Of a DNA stretch of 64,000 nt, positions 15,956-25,357 are shown in pieces (the stretch's first letter is position 1; every line of letters starts with the position of its first letter). Source of the stretch: Magnetospirillum fulvum (GTDB lineage Bacteria > Pseudomonadota > Alphaproteobacteria > Rhodospirillales > Magnetospirillaceae). The notes below the pieces were generated by a model. That model did not search any database and was not told where the DNA came from. It worked only from the letters and a program-made list of their open reading frames with translations. The stretch spans positions 1 to 64,000 of the forward strand of contig NZ_FNWO01000005.1 of assembly GCF_900108475.1 (NCBI RefSeq). The letters are read 5' to 3'. A program made the translations under genes and the position numbers.

Positions 15956-18427
15956 TTGCTGCCTCCTGCGATATCCCACCATCTGCGGCGTCCCCGCTGG
16001 TTACTCGCCGCCGTTGTTCTGATCGATCTGATGGTGGTCGGACTGGCGGCGGTGACGATTGAGCTCGACCTGACCGGACGACGACAAGCGGCCCAGGATT
16101 CGGCCCGGATGGTCTCGGGCATCCTTGCCGACGAAATCGATCATTATCTCGGCCATGTCAGCCTCGAACTGCAAACGATCGCCGACGAAGCGGCGCGACG
16201 CGATGCCGGGACGAAGGCGAGCGATCCGACGACGGTCACCGCCTTTCTCGACCGCCACCGGAGGCGGGTCGCGGGATTGTCCGAGATCAGCCTGATCGAT
16301 GCCGAGGGACGGGTTGGTCCGACGACATCGGGCGCACGCGACTCACCCAATCTGCCGGTCGGCCAATTGGCCTTTTTCGCCGATCTGCGCGACAATTCCG
16401 CCGCCGAGTTGGTGGTATCGCGCCCAATCGCCGATCCCACCGGCCAGCGCCGCCTGCTGCTGATCGGCCACCGGATCGACCTGCCAGAGGGACGGTTCGG
16501 CGGCATCGTGATGGCAGTGCTGCCCGCCGATTATCTGGCGGGCCTGTTCGCCGTCATCCATCCCGAACGCGGCATGCACATCTCGCTCTTGAACCGCCAG
16601 ATGGAATTCATCGCCCGCTATCCCGCCGTTGCGGCGATGGAAGGAGCGTCGATCAGCACCGCCGCCTCGGACGAAAGCCGCGCCCTGATCGAAGCCGGGC
16701 AGGAGGCAGCCTCCTTTCGCGCCGTATCGCGACTGGACGGACAGCCGCGAACGTCGTTTTTGCGAAAGGTGCCGGGACAGCCGCTCTATTTCAACGTCGG
16801 GACCGCCGACGAGACCTATCTGAAACCCTGGCGGGCCGAGGGGACGCGGGTCGGACTGGTCGCGGCGGGGTTTGTCGCCCTGTCGCTGCTGCTGACCTGG
16901 GCGGTGCGGCGCAATTGGGCCGAGCGCGAAGCCGCCATCGCCGCGATGGAAGTCGCCCATGCCGAAATCCGTTCCCACGCCGAGCGGCTGGATATGGCGT
17001 TGCGCGGGGCCAATGACGGCTGGTGGGATTGGGACATCCTGCTTGACGAAATGTATGTCTCGCCGCGCTGGTGGGAAATGCTGGGTCACGACCCGCACGG
17101 AACCTGCGGCTCTCCCGATATGTGGCGGAGCCGGGCTCATCCCGACGATCAGCCCCGAGTCGAGGACGAAATCGCGCGGGTGATCGCCTCGGAGCGGACC
17201 ACCCTCCAGATCGAGATTCGCCTGCGCCACGCCGGGGGGCATTACCTGCCGATCCTGATGCGCGGCTATATCCTGCGCGATTTCTCGGGCCGGGCGCTGC
17301 GGATGTCGGGGACCAGCACCGATTTAACCGAAATCCGCCGCGTCGAAGCGACCTTGCAGGCGATGTTCGACCTGTCGCCGCTGGGCAAGTGCCGGACCGA
17401 ACCCGACGGACGCATTCTTGACGTCAACGCCGCTCTGCTTAACACGGTGGGGGCCAGCCGCACTGCGCTGACCGGAACGGTCCTACCCGGCATCATCCCC
17501 CAATCCGGCGACGGCGAGGAAGGAAGACAGCGCGAGCAGTTGGATTCCGAGGGCGCGTTCGGCCCGTTCGAAACAACGCTGCCCCACGCCGACGGCGGCG
17601 AGGTGCCGGTACGGCTGCGCGGGGTGTGGATCCGGGCCGATGGCGGTCCCGGCTCGATCTACATCATCGTTGAGGACATCACCGAAGAGCGGACGGTGCT
17701 GCGAGCGCTGGAGGATCGGACCCGCGACCTTGCCCGCTCCAACGCCGATCTGGAGCAATTCGCCTATGTCGCCAGCCACGACCTGCGCGAACCGCTCAGG
17801 ATGGTGTCGGGCTTCCTCGGCCTGCTGGAGCGGCGCTACACCCCCAACATCGATTCCGAGGGGGTTCAGTTCATCGCCTTCGCCAAGGAGGGGGCGCAGC
17901 GGATGGACCGGTTGATTCTCGACCTGCTCGATTTCTCGCGGATCGGGCGGACCGGCACGCCGCAGGATTCCGTGTCCGTCACAGCCGCAATTGGACAGGC
18001 GATCCGTAATCTGGCGGTGGGGATCGAGGAAAGCGGTGCCGAGATCGCGATCGCCCCCGCGTTGGACGAGGCGCGGGTCTGCGGTGACCCGGTCCAACTG
18101 ACCAGCCTGTTCCAGAATTTGATCGGCAACGCCCTCAAATACCGCGATCCCACCCGCCCGCCGCGGATCGGGGTGACCGGGCAGATCGTCGGAATCCACT
18201 GGGAAATTTCGGTCAGCGATAACGGAATCGGGATCGAGCCGGACTATTTCGACCGCATCTTCCGGCTGTTCCAGCGCCTCCACACCCGCGAACAGTTCGA
18301 CGGCACCGGGATCGGGCTGGCGGTCTGCCGCAAGATCGTCGAACATCATGGCGGCCGGATCTGGGTCGAGTCGATCCCAGGCGAAGGAAGCACCTTCATC
18401 GTCACCCTTCCGGTCGCCGACGCCTGA
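15956..18427 (+). CDS. Membrane sensor histidine kinase with periplasmic Cache-like domain and two PAS domains
   Basis: This 823-residue protein has membrane helix 1 (about 14-36), a periplasmic sensor of about 260 residues that looks like a double Cache/PDC domain, and helix 2 (about 300-322). Two PAS domains follow (about 345-465 with the GWWDWDI and HPDD motifs, and about 470-580). The H-box is FAYVASHDLREPLRM, and the ATPase domain has N-box NLIGNALKYRDP, G1 DNGIGIEP and G2 GTGIGLAVCRKI. TTG 15956 is the only plausible start between an in-frame stop (15935-15937) and the first helix, with GGGGGC upstream. No response regulator is adjacent, so it is an orphan kinase of the same subfamily as the one at 44475. 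Confidence 0.85.
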   Translation: MLPPAISHHLRRPRWLLAAVVLIDLMVVGLAAVTIELDLTGRRQAAQDSARMVSGILADEIDHYLGHVSLELQTIADEAARRDAGTKASDPTTVTAFLDRHRRRVAGLSEISLIDAEGRVGPTTSGARDSPNLPVGQLAFFADLRDNSAAELVVSRPIADPTGQRRLLLIGHRIDLPEGRFGGIVMAVLPADYLAGLFAVIHPERGMHISLLNRQMEFIARYPAVAAMEGASISTAASDESRALIEAGQEAASFRAVSRLDGQPRTSFLRKVPGQPLYFNVGTADETYLKPWRAEGTRVGLVAAGFVALSLLLTWAVRRNWAEREAAIAAMEVAHAEIRSHAERLDMALRGANDGWWDWDILLDEMYVSPRWWEMLGHDPHGTCGSPDMWRSRAHPDDQPRVEDEIARVIASERTTLQIEIRLRHAGGHYLPILMRGYILRDFSGRALRMSGTSTDLTEIRRVEATLQAMFDLSPLGKCRTEPDGRILDVNAALLNTVGASRTALTGTVLPGIIPQSGDGEEGRQREQLDSEGAFGPFETTLPHADGGEVPVRLRGVWIRADGGPGSIYIIVEDITEERTVLRALEDRTRDLARSNADLEQFAYVASHDLREPLRMVSGFLGLLERRYTPNIDSEGVQFIAFAKEGAQRMDRLILDLLDFSRIGRTGTPQDSVSVTAAIGQAIRNLAVGIEESGAEIAIAPALDEARVCGDPVQLTSLFQNLIGNALKYRDPTRPPRIGVTGQIVGIHWEISVSDNGIGIEPDYFDRIFRLFQRLHTREQFDGTGIGLAVCRKIVEHHGGRIWVESIPGEGSTFIVTLPVADA

Positions 18428-18441
18428 CGGAGCCCCCAAGG

Positions 18442-18897
18442 ATGAGCGCACATTCCCCCCTGGTTTATGCCGACGAGACCCTGCGCGCGATCCTGCGCTC
18501 GGTTCGAACCATCGCCATAGTGGGGGCCTCGGCCGACCCCACCCGCCCCAGTCACGAGGTGGCGGACTTCCTCTCCCGCCAGGGCTACCGTATCGTCGCG
18601 GTCAATCCCGCCATGGCCCCAGGCGCGCTCGGCCCGATCCCGGTCTATCCCGATCTGGCCTCGATTGCCCACCCGGTCGATATGGTCGATATCTTTCGCC
18701 GCTCGGAGGCGGCGGGCGCAATCGCCGATCAGGCGGTCGCAATCGGGGCCAAGGTGGTGTGGATGCAATTGGGCGTGCGCGACGACGATGCGGCGGCACG
18801 AGCCGAAGCGGCCGGGTTGCGCGTGGTGATGGACCGCTGCCCCAAGATCGAATTCCGCCGCCTGGGGGGCGATTCTTCATGGTGCGCTGCCGAATAA
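18442..18897 (+). CDS. CoA-binding domain protein (YccU-like)
   Basis: A 151-residue Rossmann-fold CoA-binding protein of the YccU type. It has the N-terminal nucleotide motif IAIVGASADPTRPSHEVADF, then GYRIVAVNP, PVDMVDIFRRSE, GAKVVWMQLGV and the terminal VMDRCPKIEF. The metabolic role of the family is not established. It starts 15 bases after the histidine kinase stop, preceded by GGAGCCCCCAAGG, so the two may share a transcript. accA follows 58 bases later. Confidence 0.88.
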   Translation: MSAHSPLVYADETLRAILRSVRTIAIVGASADPTRPSHEVADFLSRQGYRIVAVNPAMAPGALGPIPVYPDLASIAHPVDMVDIFRRSEAAGAIADQAVAIGAKVVWMQLGVRDDDAAARAEAAGLRVVMDRCPKIEFRRLGGDSSWCAAE

Positions 18898-18955
18898 TTC
18901 GGATCGCAACAACGCCGCTTGCTCCCGGACGCGGGTGCTTGTATGACATCGTCCC

Positions 18956-19909
18956 ATGCATATTCTCGAATTCGAAAAGCCCGTCGCCGAGCTCGAGGGC
19001 AAAATTGAGGAGCTGCGACACCTTTCCGACAGCGGTGAAGTCAACATCGCCGAGGAGGTAGGCAAGCTCCAGGCCAAGGTCGATAAGCTGCTGCGGACGA
19101 CCTACGCCAAGCTCACGCCCTGGCAAAAGACGCAGGTGGCGCGCCACCCACAGCGTCCGCACGCCCTTGCTTACATCCAAGCCCTGATCGAGGACTTCAC
19201 GCCTCTGGCTGGCGACCGTCTGTTCGCCGAGGATCAGGCCATTGTCGGCGGGTTGGGACGCTTTCGCGGCCGCTCGGTCGTCGTGATCGGCCATGAAAAG
19301 GGCCACGACACCGACGGGCGCATTCGTCACAATTTCGGCATGGCGAAGCCCGAGGGCTATCGCAAGGCCCGCCGCCTGATGGAACTGGCCGACCACTTCC
19401 AGATTCCGGTAATCACCCTGGTTGACACCGCCGGTGCCTATCCGGGCGTCGATGCCGAGGCGCGCGGTCAGGCCGAGGCGATCGCCCGGTCGATTGATGC
19501 CGGTCTCAATCTGCGGGTGCCGTTCGTTTCGACCATCATCGGCGAAGGCGGATCGGGCGGGGCGATCGCTCTTGCCACCGCCAACACCGTGCTGATGCTC
19601 GAACATTCGGTCTATTCGGTGATCAGCCCCGAAGGCTGCGCCTCGATCCTGTGGCGCTCGGGCGAAAACGCCAAGGACGCCGCCGAGCAATTGCGCCTGA
19701 CCGCTCAGGATTTGCTGAAGCTCGGCGTGATTGATGCCGAGATTCCCGAACCGCTGGGCGGTGCCCATCGCGACGTCCCGCTGGTGGTCCAGACCCTGGG
19801 CAATGCCCTGGAAAAGGCGCTGGCCGACCTGTCGGGCATCGAAGGCGGCGTGCTGCGGGCGCGGCGGCGGGACAAGTTCCTGGAGATGGGGAAGGTGGGG
19901 CTGTCGTGA
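18956..19909 (+). CDS. accA: Acetyl-CoA carboxylase carboxyltransferase subunit alpha
   Basis: AccA with AccD transfers the carboxyl group from biotin to acetyl-CoA, the first committed step of fatty-acid synthesis. The 317-residue product begins [18 protein letters not shown] and contains [72 protein letters not shown] and [11 protein letters not shown], all standard. It overlaps the next gene by GTGA. Confidence 0.97.
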   Translation: MHILEFEKPVAELEGKIEELRHLSDSGEVNIAEEVGKLQAKVDKLLRTTYAKLTPWQKTQVARHPQRPHALAYIQALIEDFTPLAGDRLFAEDQAIVGGLGRFRGRSVVVIGHEKGHDTDGRIRHNFGMAKPEGYRKARRLMELADHFQIPVITLVDTAGAYPGVDAEARGQAEAIARSIDAGLNLRVPFVSTIIGEGGSGGAIALATANTVLMLEHSVYSVISPEGCASILWRSGENAKDAAEQLRLTAQDLLKLGVIDAEIPEPLGGAHRDVPLVVQTLGNALEKALADLSGIEGGVLRARRRDKFLEMGKVGLS

Positions 19910-20649
19910 CGGAGACCCTGGCGCCAGAACTCTCGGTTGTGGTGCCGGTCCGCAACGAGGCCGACAACATCCTTCCCCTGCTGCGGGAAATCCACGTCGC
20001 CCTCAAGACCCGGGTGCCGTTCGAGGTCATCTATGTCGATGACGGCTCGACCGATACCACGCCCGAGGTGCTGATCCAGGCGCGCAAGCTGTATTCCCGG
20101 CTGGTGGTGCTGCGGCACAAAACCGCCTGCGGCCAAAGCCGCGCGGTCGCCACCGGGGTTCGTGCCGCCCGTGCGCCGCTGATCGCGACGCTCGACGGCG
20201 ACGGGCAGAACGATCCGGCCGACCTGCCCGCGATGCTGGAACGCTGGCGCGCCGCGCCCGAGACGGTTCGGCCCCGGCTGATGATCACCGGATGGCGGGC
20301 CGACCGCCGCGACGATCCGGTGCGCCGTCTGTCCTCGACCGTCGCCAATCGGGTCCGCGCCGCGCTGCTGGGCGACGGAGTGCCGGATTCCGGCAGCGGG
20401 ATCAAGCTGCTGCCGCGCGATCTGTTCATCGAACTGCCCTATTTCGACCACATGCACCGCTTCATGGCGGCCCTGGTGATGCGGACCGGCGGCACTATCG
20501 AGACGGTGCGGGTCAATCACCGCCCGCGCGAACGCGGCGTGTCGAAATACGGGGTGTGGGACCGGCTGTGGGTCGGCATTGTCGATCTGCTCGGGGTGAT
20601 GTGGCTGATCCGTCGGTCGCGGGTTCCGGTGGTCGAGAAGCCCGAGTGA
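19906..20649 (+). CDS. Family 2 glycosyltransferase
   Basis: This 247-residue GT-A enzyme resembles dolichol/undecaprenyl-phosphate sugar transferases. It has the nucleotide-binding start [14 protein letters not shown], the metal site [12 protein letters not shown], the second Asp motif [14 protein letters not shown] and a C-terminal [19 protein letters not shown] loop. The last 30 residues are hydrophobic and may associate with the membrane. GTG 19906 overlaps accA and its own stop overlaps the next start, so accA, this gene and the TVP38 gene are coupled. The acceptor is unknown; lipid-linked sugar transfer is likely. Confidence 0.85.
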   Translation: MTETLAPELSVVVPVRNEADNILPLLREIHVALKTRVPFEVIYVDDGSTDTTPEVLIQARKLYSRLVVLRHKTACGQSRAVATGVRAARAPLIATLDGDGQNDPADLPAMLERWRAAPETVRPRLMITGWRADRRDDPVRRLSSTVANRVRAALLGDGVPDSGSGIKLLPRDLFIELPYFDHMHRFMAALVMRTGGTIETVRVNHRPRERGVSKYGVWDRLWVGIVDLLGVMWLIRRSRVPVVEKPE

Positions 20650-21389
20650 TCCCTTCCCGTCCGCCCGGATTTCACCTCCGGGTTCTGCTGCGCGGGCTGG
20701 TGCTGATCGTCACCCTGGTCGCAGTAGGATTCCTGATCGAGGGGTTTGGCTTTCGCGACGCCCTCGATACCGGCTGGATCGATGCCCAGATTCGCGGCAA
20801 GGGTCTCAGCGGTGACGCCCTCTTCGTGATGGTCGGTGCGCTGTTCATCGGTATCGGCCTGCCGCGTCAGGCGGTGTGCTTCCTGGGCGGCTATGCCTTC
20901 GGCTTCATCGAGGGCGTGCTGTGGTCCAGCTTGGCCTCGGTGCTGGGCTGTATCTGCGCCTTCTATTACGCCCGCTTCCTTGGCCGCTCGCTGGTCGTCA
21001 CCCGCTTTCCCGACCGGATCGCCCGGCTTGACGCCTTTCTCGAAGGCAACACCTTCTCGATGTCCCTGCTGCTGCGGCTGCTGCCGATCGGCAGCAACCT
21101 GCTGGCCAACCTTGCCGCCGGAGTGTCGGGGGTCCGGGCGGTACCGTTCTTCCTTGGCTCGGCTTTGGGCTATCTGCCCCAGACCTTTGTCTTTGTCCTG
21201 CTCGGCAGCGGCATCCAGGTCGATCCGGTCTTCCGCATCGGCACCAGCGTGATATTGTTTATTGCATCGGGGGTGTTGGGAGTCTGGCTGTATCGGCGCT
21301 ATCGCCATGGCCGCCGCCTTGACGCCGCGACCGAAGCGGCTTTGGACGAAGGGGACGGGCTGGACGATGTGGCGACGCGGTCCGGTTGA
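20646..21389 (+). CDS. TVP38/TMEM64 (DedA-like) membrane protein
   Basis: A 247-residue VTT-domain membrane protein. It has about five helices, with the family motifs RQAVCFLGGYAFGFIEG, YARFLGRSL, LLRLLPIGSNLLANLAAGVSG and FFLGSALGYLPQTF. VTT/DedA proteins are lipid scramblases or transport-related; next to a lipid-type glycosyltransferase it might flip the product, which is inference. GTG 20646 forms a GTGA overlap with the upstream stop. Longer starts fall within the glycosyltransferase gene. Confidence 0.87.
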   Translation: MIPSRPPGFHLRVLLRGLVLIVTLVAVGFLIEGFGFRDALDTGWIDAQIRGKGLSGDALFVMVGALFIGIGLPRQAVCFLGGYAFGFIEGVLWSSLASVLGCICAFYYARFLGRSLVVTRFPDRIARLDAFLEGNTFSMSLLLRLLPIGSNLLANLAAGVSGVRAVPFFLGSALGYLPQTFVFVLLGSGIQVDPVFRIGTSVILFIASGVLGVWLYRRYRHGRRLDAATEAALDEGDGLDDVATRSG

Positions 21390-21945
21390 TCTTGTTCTGG
21401 CCCTGGCCCTGATTCTGCCCGCCGGGTGCGCCCCGTTCGGGGGCGGCCCCGGTCCGGGTGTCTCGACCCCGACCCAGGGACAGGCGATCACCGCGCGTCC
21501 GGGCGACGATGCCCTGGCTGCCGCCGTGCGGTCAAAACTGGCCGACACCGACCGCGATTCGTTTCAAGGCGTCTCGGTCCTGGTGTGGAACGGCACTGCG
21601 CTGCTGACCGGAGCGGTGATCCGGCCCGAACAGCGCCGCCGCGCCGAACAGACCGTTCGCGCCGTTGCTGGGATCGTCGATGTTCATGACGAAGTGCAAT
21701 TGGCCGAGAAATCGGTGCTGGGCGGCTTTGCCCCCGATCCCGGACGCGAAGCGGCGATCCTGGCTCAAATCTCGACTCACCCGACCCTGACCGGCAGCTT
21801 TACCCTGCGGATGGTCCATGGCGTGGTCTATCTGTTGGGAACCGCCGCCACCCGCGCCCAAGCCGAGACCGCCGCCGACGTGATCCGCGAGGTCGAGGGA
21901 GTCAAATGGGTGGTCGATCTCGTCACCGTCGCCGACGGCGGCTAA
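21367..21945 (+). CDS. Lipoprotein with two BON domains
   Basis: The 192-residue product has a lipoprotein signal with lipobox LPAGC (Cys about 21). Two BON domains follow, at about 47-120 (DDALAAAVRSKLADTD, then VWNGTALLTGAV) and about 125-190 (LRMVHGVVYLLGTAATR, VEGVKWVVD). This is the OsmY/DolP-like arrangement of envelope lipoproteins that bind phospholipid. ATG 21367 overlaps the TVP38 gene by 23 bases and was chosen because it yields the signal peptide; upstream frames are out of character. A hairpin follows at 22006. Confidence 0.85.
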   Translation: MWRRGPVDLVLALALILPAGCAPFGGGPGPGVSTPTQGQAITARPGDDALAAAVRSKLADTDRDSFQGVSVLVWNGTALLTGAVIRPEQRRRAEQTVRAVAGIVDVHDEVQLAEKSVLGGFAPDPGREAAILAQISTHPTLTGSFTLRMVHGVVYLLGTAATRAQAETAADVIREVEGVKWVVDLVTVADGG

Positions 21946-22005
21946 ATCCGCGCCCCTGCCCCCCTGACGATTTCAGGACGTGATCTATCGTCTGCGGCGA
22001 TGGAG

Positions 22006-22045
22006 CGCCCCTCCGCCGCCGAAAGCACGGCAGACGGAGGGGGCG
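22006..22045 (+). terminator. Probable terminator hairpin between convergent genes
   Basis: CGCCCCTCCG and CGGAGGGGGCG pair with one bulged G around a 19-nt loop. No T tract follows. It lies between the BON lipoprotein gene and the end of rne. Confidence 0.5.
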
Positions 22046-22055
22046 ATCGCATCAC

Positions 22056-24860
22056 TCAGGGAACCAGACGGTTCCACCAGCCGCGACGGGGCGGATTGAC
22101 CGGCAACGGTGCCGCAGCCTCTTCGGCGGCCGCAACCGGGGCCGGAACCTGAACCGGAACCGCCTCGACAACCGGTGCGGGAGCGGGAGCCGGAGCAACC
22201 TCGATCACCTGGACCGGAACCGGCTCGACTTCGACCACCGGAGCCGGAGCGGGCGCGGTTTCGAACAGCGGCGCAGACGCCACCTCGGCCTCGACCGCCG
22301 CCTTCTTGCGGGGGGCGCGGCGACGCTTCGGCTTTTCCGCCGCCGCGTCCTCGGCGACCAGAGCAGGAGCGGCCTCGGCTTCGGCCGTCACCTTCTTGCG
22401 GGGCGCACGGCGACGCTTGGGCTTTTCCTCCGCCACATCTTCGGCGACCGGCGCAGGCTCGGACGGAGCGACAACGGCCAACTCGACCAGGGCCGGTTCG
22501 GCCTCCGGAGCGGCGACCGTCTCGATGATGGGAGCGGCTTCGGTCACGATCTCGACCGGAGCATCCGCCACCGGAACGTCCGACACCTCTTCAACGACCG
22601 GAGCGGACTCGCCTGTCGCGGCGGCAACGGGTTCGTCGCCCGCCTCGCCCTCGACACCGTCCGGCCCCATATCCTCGCGCCGACGCCGACGCCGACCGCC
22701 ACGACGGCCACGCCGACGCTTGCGCGGCTGGTCGCCATCGCCCGCCTCAAGACGGTTGCTGTCCTCGTCGCCTTCGCCGTCGGCTTCGTCGCCCTCGGCA
22801 TCTCCCTCGGAATCATCCTCGGCGGACTCGTCGTCCACGGCAACGACGGCCTGTCCCGGCACGGCTTCGGCGGCCAGTCCGTCCTGCGGCGCATCGCCGG
22901 GCTTGCGCTTGTTGCGGCGGCGACGACGGCGGCGCTTGGCCCCGTTGGCATCGGTGTCGCCGTCCTCGGTCCGGGCTTCGGCCCCCGCAGCGGCGACCTC
23001 CTTCTCGGTCTCGTCGTCCTCGTCCTCGCCCTCGCCCTCGGAATCGTCGATTTCGTCTTCGACGACGTCCTCGGCTTCCTCGGCCGAGATACGCGCGGCC
23101 ATGTTGTCGTCCATCGTGACGACCGAGCGGGCCGGTTCGTCGGGGCGGAACTCGGCCTTGACCCGATCCATTCGGAAGGCGGGCGGGATCAGGGTATCGT
23201 CACCCGACAGCAGCACGGTGAATTCGTAGCGCGCCTCGATCAGGGCCAGGGCGTCGCGCTTCTGGTTGAGGATGTAGAGCGCGATCGGAGTCGGCACGTA
23301 CATCGTCACTTCGGAGGAACGGCGACGGATGCCCTCTTCCTCGATCGCGCGCAGCACATGGACCGCCGCCGATTCGACCGAACGGACCAGACCGGTCCCG
23401 CCGCAATGACGGCAGGGGGTGAAGGTGGTTTCCTGCAAGGACGGGCGCAGCCGCTGGCGCGACAGTTCAAGCAGACCGAACGCGCTGATCTTGCCGACCT
23501 GGATGCGGGCGCGGTCGTTCTTCAACGCTTCCTTGACCCGGCGTTCGACCGCATGGTTGTTGCGGCTTTCTTCCATGTCGATGAAGTCGATCACGATCAG
23601 ACCGGCGAGATCGCGCAGGCGCAACTGGCGCGCCACTTCGTCGGCGGCCTCCAGGTTGGTCTTGACCGCCGTCTCTTCGATATGGCGCTCGCGGGTGGCG
23701 CGGCCGGAATTGACGTCAATCGCGACCAACGCCTCGGTCTGCGCAATGACGATATAGCCGCCCGACTTCAACTGGACCACCGGGCTGTGCATCGCATCGA
23801 GCTGGGTTTCCACCTGATAGCGGTGGAACAGCGGCATGATCGGGTCTTTGTAGGGCTGGACTTTCTTGGCGTGGCTGGGAGTCAGCATCCGCATATAGTC
23901 CTTGGCGAGGCGGTAGCCCTCGTCGCCGTCAACCAGAACCTCGTCGATATCGCGGGAATACAGATCGCGGATCGAGCGCTTGATCAGGCTGGCTTCTTCA
24001 TAGACCAAAGCAGGCGCGGTCGAGCGCAGGGTCAGTTCCCGCACGCTTTCCCACATCCGGATCAGATATTCGTAATCGCGGCGGATCTCGGTCTTCGACC
24101 GCTCGGACCCGGCGGTGCGGATAATCACCGCCATGCCGTCCGGCACGTCGATCTCGTTGGCGATCGCCTTCAGCCGCCGCCGATCGGTGGCGCTGACGAT
24201 CTTACGCGACACCCCGCCGCCCCGCGCGGTGTTCGGCATCAAGACGCAATAGCGGCCAGCCAGCGACAGATAGGTGGTCAGAGCCGCGCCCTTATTGCCG
24301 CGCTCTTCCTTCACCACCTGCACCAGCATGATCTGGCGGCGCTTGATGACTTCCTGAATCTTGTAGTTACGCAGCAGCTTGGCGCGACGGCGTTCGGACT
24401 CGGCGTCGTCGTCGCCGCCGACGGTTTCGACCGTCTGGTGGCGCTCGCCCTCGGCCCCGTCGCCGCCATTCCCGTCGCCGCCTTCGGCCGCGCCGGTCTC
24501 GCCGGTTTCACTGCCCTCGGCCCCGTCGCCCTGGGGCGCCTCGTCGCGGTCGGCGGCGGTTTCCCGCATCACTTCGGCGCGCTGGGCCGCAATCAGAGCC
24601 TGACGGTCGGCAACCGGGATCTGGAAGTAATCCGGGTGGATTTCGCTGAAGGCCAGGAAGCCGTGGCGGTTACCGCCATATTCGACGAACGCCGCCTGAA
24701 GCGACGGCTCGACGCGGACGACCTTGGCGAGGTAGATATTCCCCTTCAGCTGCCGTTTGGTGGAGGTTTCGACATCAAGCTCGTCGAGGCGAGTCCCATT
24801 CACCACGACGACCCGGGTCTCCTCCGGATGCGTCGCATCGATCAACATACGTTTGACCAT
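22056..24860 (-). CDS. rne: Ribonuclease E/G family endoribonuclease (RNase E)
   Basis: The main mRNA- and rRNA-processing endonuclease. The N terminus MVKRMLIDATHPEETRVVVV starts the catalytic half. An S1 domain follows, interrupted by an acidic and Gly-rich insert of about 90 residues near 100-190. The DNase I-like domain has IVIDFIDMEESRNN (metal Asp), and the Zn-link is TPCRHCGGTG. The C-terminal half is disordered: very acidic stretches, Arg/Lys blocks and two near-identical copies of EKPKRRRAPRKK. It ends RGWWNRLVP. ATG 24860 is preferred (GGAG 11 bases upstream); ATG 24869 leaves only 2 bases. About 934 residues. Confidence 0.95.
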   Translation of the reverse strand: MVKRMLIDATHPEETRVVVVNGTRLDELDVETSTKRQLKGNIYLAKVVRVEPSLQAAFVEYGGNRHGFLAFSEIHPDYFQIPVADRQALIAAQRAEVMRETAADRDEAPQGDGAEGSETGETGAAEGGDGNGGDGAEGERHQTVETVGGDDDAESERRRAKLLRNYKIQEVIKRRQIMLVQVVKEERGNKGAALTTYLSLAGRYCVLMPNTARGGGVSRKIVSATDRRRLKAIANEIDVPDGMAVIIRTAGSERSKTEIRRDYEYLIRMWESVRELTLRSTAPALVYEEASLIKRSIRDLYSRDIDEVLVDGDEGYRLAKDYMRMLTPSHAKKVQPYKDPIMPLFHRYQVETQLDAMHSPVVQLKSGGYIVIAQTEALVAIDVNSGRATRERHIEETAVKTNLEAADEVARQLRLRDLAGLIVIDFIDMEESRNNHAVERRVKEALKNDRARIQVGKISAFGLLELSRQRLRPSLQETTFTPCRHCGGTGLVRSVESAAVHVLRAIEEEGIRRRSSEVTMYVPTPIALYILNQKRDALALIEARYEFTVLLSGDDTLIPPAFRMDRVKAEFRPDEPARSVVTMDDNMAARISAEEAEDVVEDEIDDSEGEGEDEDDETEKEVAAAGAEARTEDGDTDANGAKRRRRRRRNKRKPGDAPQDGLAAEAVPGQAVVAVDDESAEDDSEGDAEGDEADGEGDEDSNRLEAGDGDQPRKRRRGRRGGRRRRRREDMGPDGVEGEAGDEPVAAATGESAPVVEEVSDVPVADAPVEIVTEAAPIIETVAAPEAEPALVELAVVAPSEPAPVAEDVAEEKPKRRRAPRKKVTAEAEAAPALVAEDAAAEKPKRRRAPRKKAAVEAEVASAPLFETAPAPAPVVEVEPVPVQVIEVAPAPAPAPVVEAVPVQVPAPVAAAEEAAAPLPVNPPRRGWWNRLVP

Positions 24861-25357
24861 TAAATCCATAACTCCGTGGCGCCGCTCGCGACGCATGGCG
24901 CGCGAGCAAGCGGCTGTCTGATCCGGCGAAGCCGGGGCGCCGCATGGGCGCGCGATCGGTCGTATTGCCGGCAAGACCTGCGACGGTGTCCACGATCTGG
25001 GGATGTGGGATGAGCGACATGGTCGGCGGCAACCTGATCTCGGGCGTCACGCCCGGCTTCGAATTCGAAAACGGCAACGCAGGCCGAAATAAGCGTCTCG
25101 CCGGGGTCGCGTCTGCCGCGAAAAGGCGCTACGCCACACCGCCCGCGAACGGACGAACGGACATTGCGTGCTGATGACGCTTCAAAATAGCGGTAGTAGC
25201 CGCGTTCGACAACGATCTTATTGGTCCCTGGCCCGCCTTGATTGCCCGCCAAGGCGAAGTGCCTTCCAAATCAAAGACTTTTGAATTGAGCTTCAGCCGA
25301 TGTCTGCGGTATAGCTGATCACGGTTTCCCTGATTTTTCGGCCACTGACGGGTCGGC
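24861..25357. other. Long divergent control region between rne and amiC
   Basis: This is 497 bases without a believable gene. The rne-proximal part is GC-rich and probably a long rne 5' leader, the place where RNase E usually autoregulates. The amiC-proximal part is AT-richer. No named riboswitch or tRNA is visible to me. Confidence 0.5.
25286..25315 (+). promoter_or_regulatory. Possible sigma-70 promoter for amiC
   Basis: TTGAGC (25286-25291) and TATAGC (25310-25315) are separated by 18 bases, 43 bases upstream of the amiC start. This is the best -35/-10 match in the region by eye. Confidence 0.4.

Noticed and set aside
19906-21945. Polysaccharide biosynthesis cluster
   Set aside because: Only one glycosyltransferase is present, with a VTT membrane protein and a BON lipoprotein; no other sugar genes support a cluster.
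22109-24863. Long plus-strand open frames opposite rne
   Set aside because: They are antisense shadows in a GC-rich gene; the minus-strand product is unmistakably RNase E.
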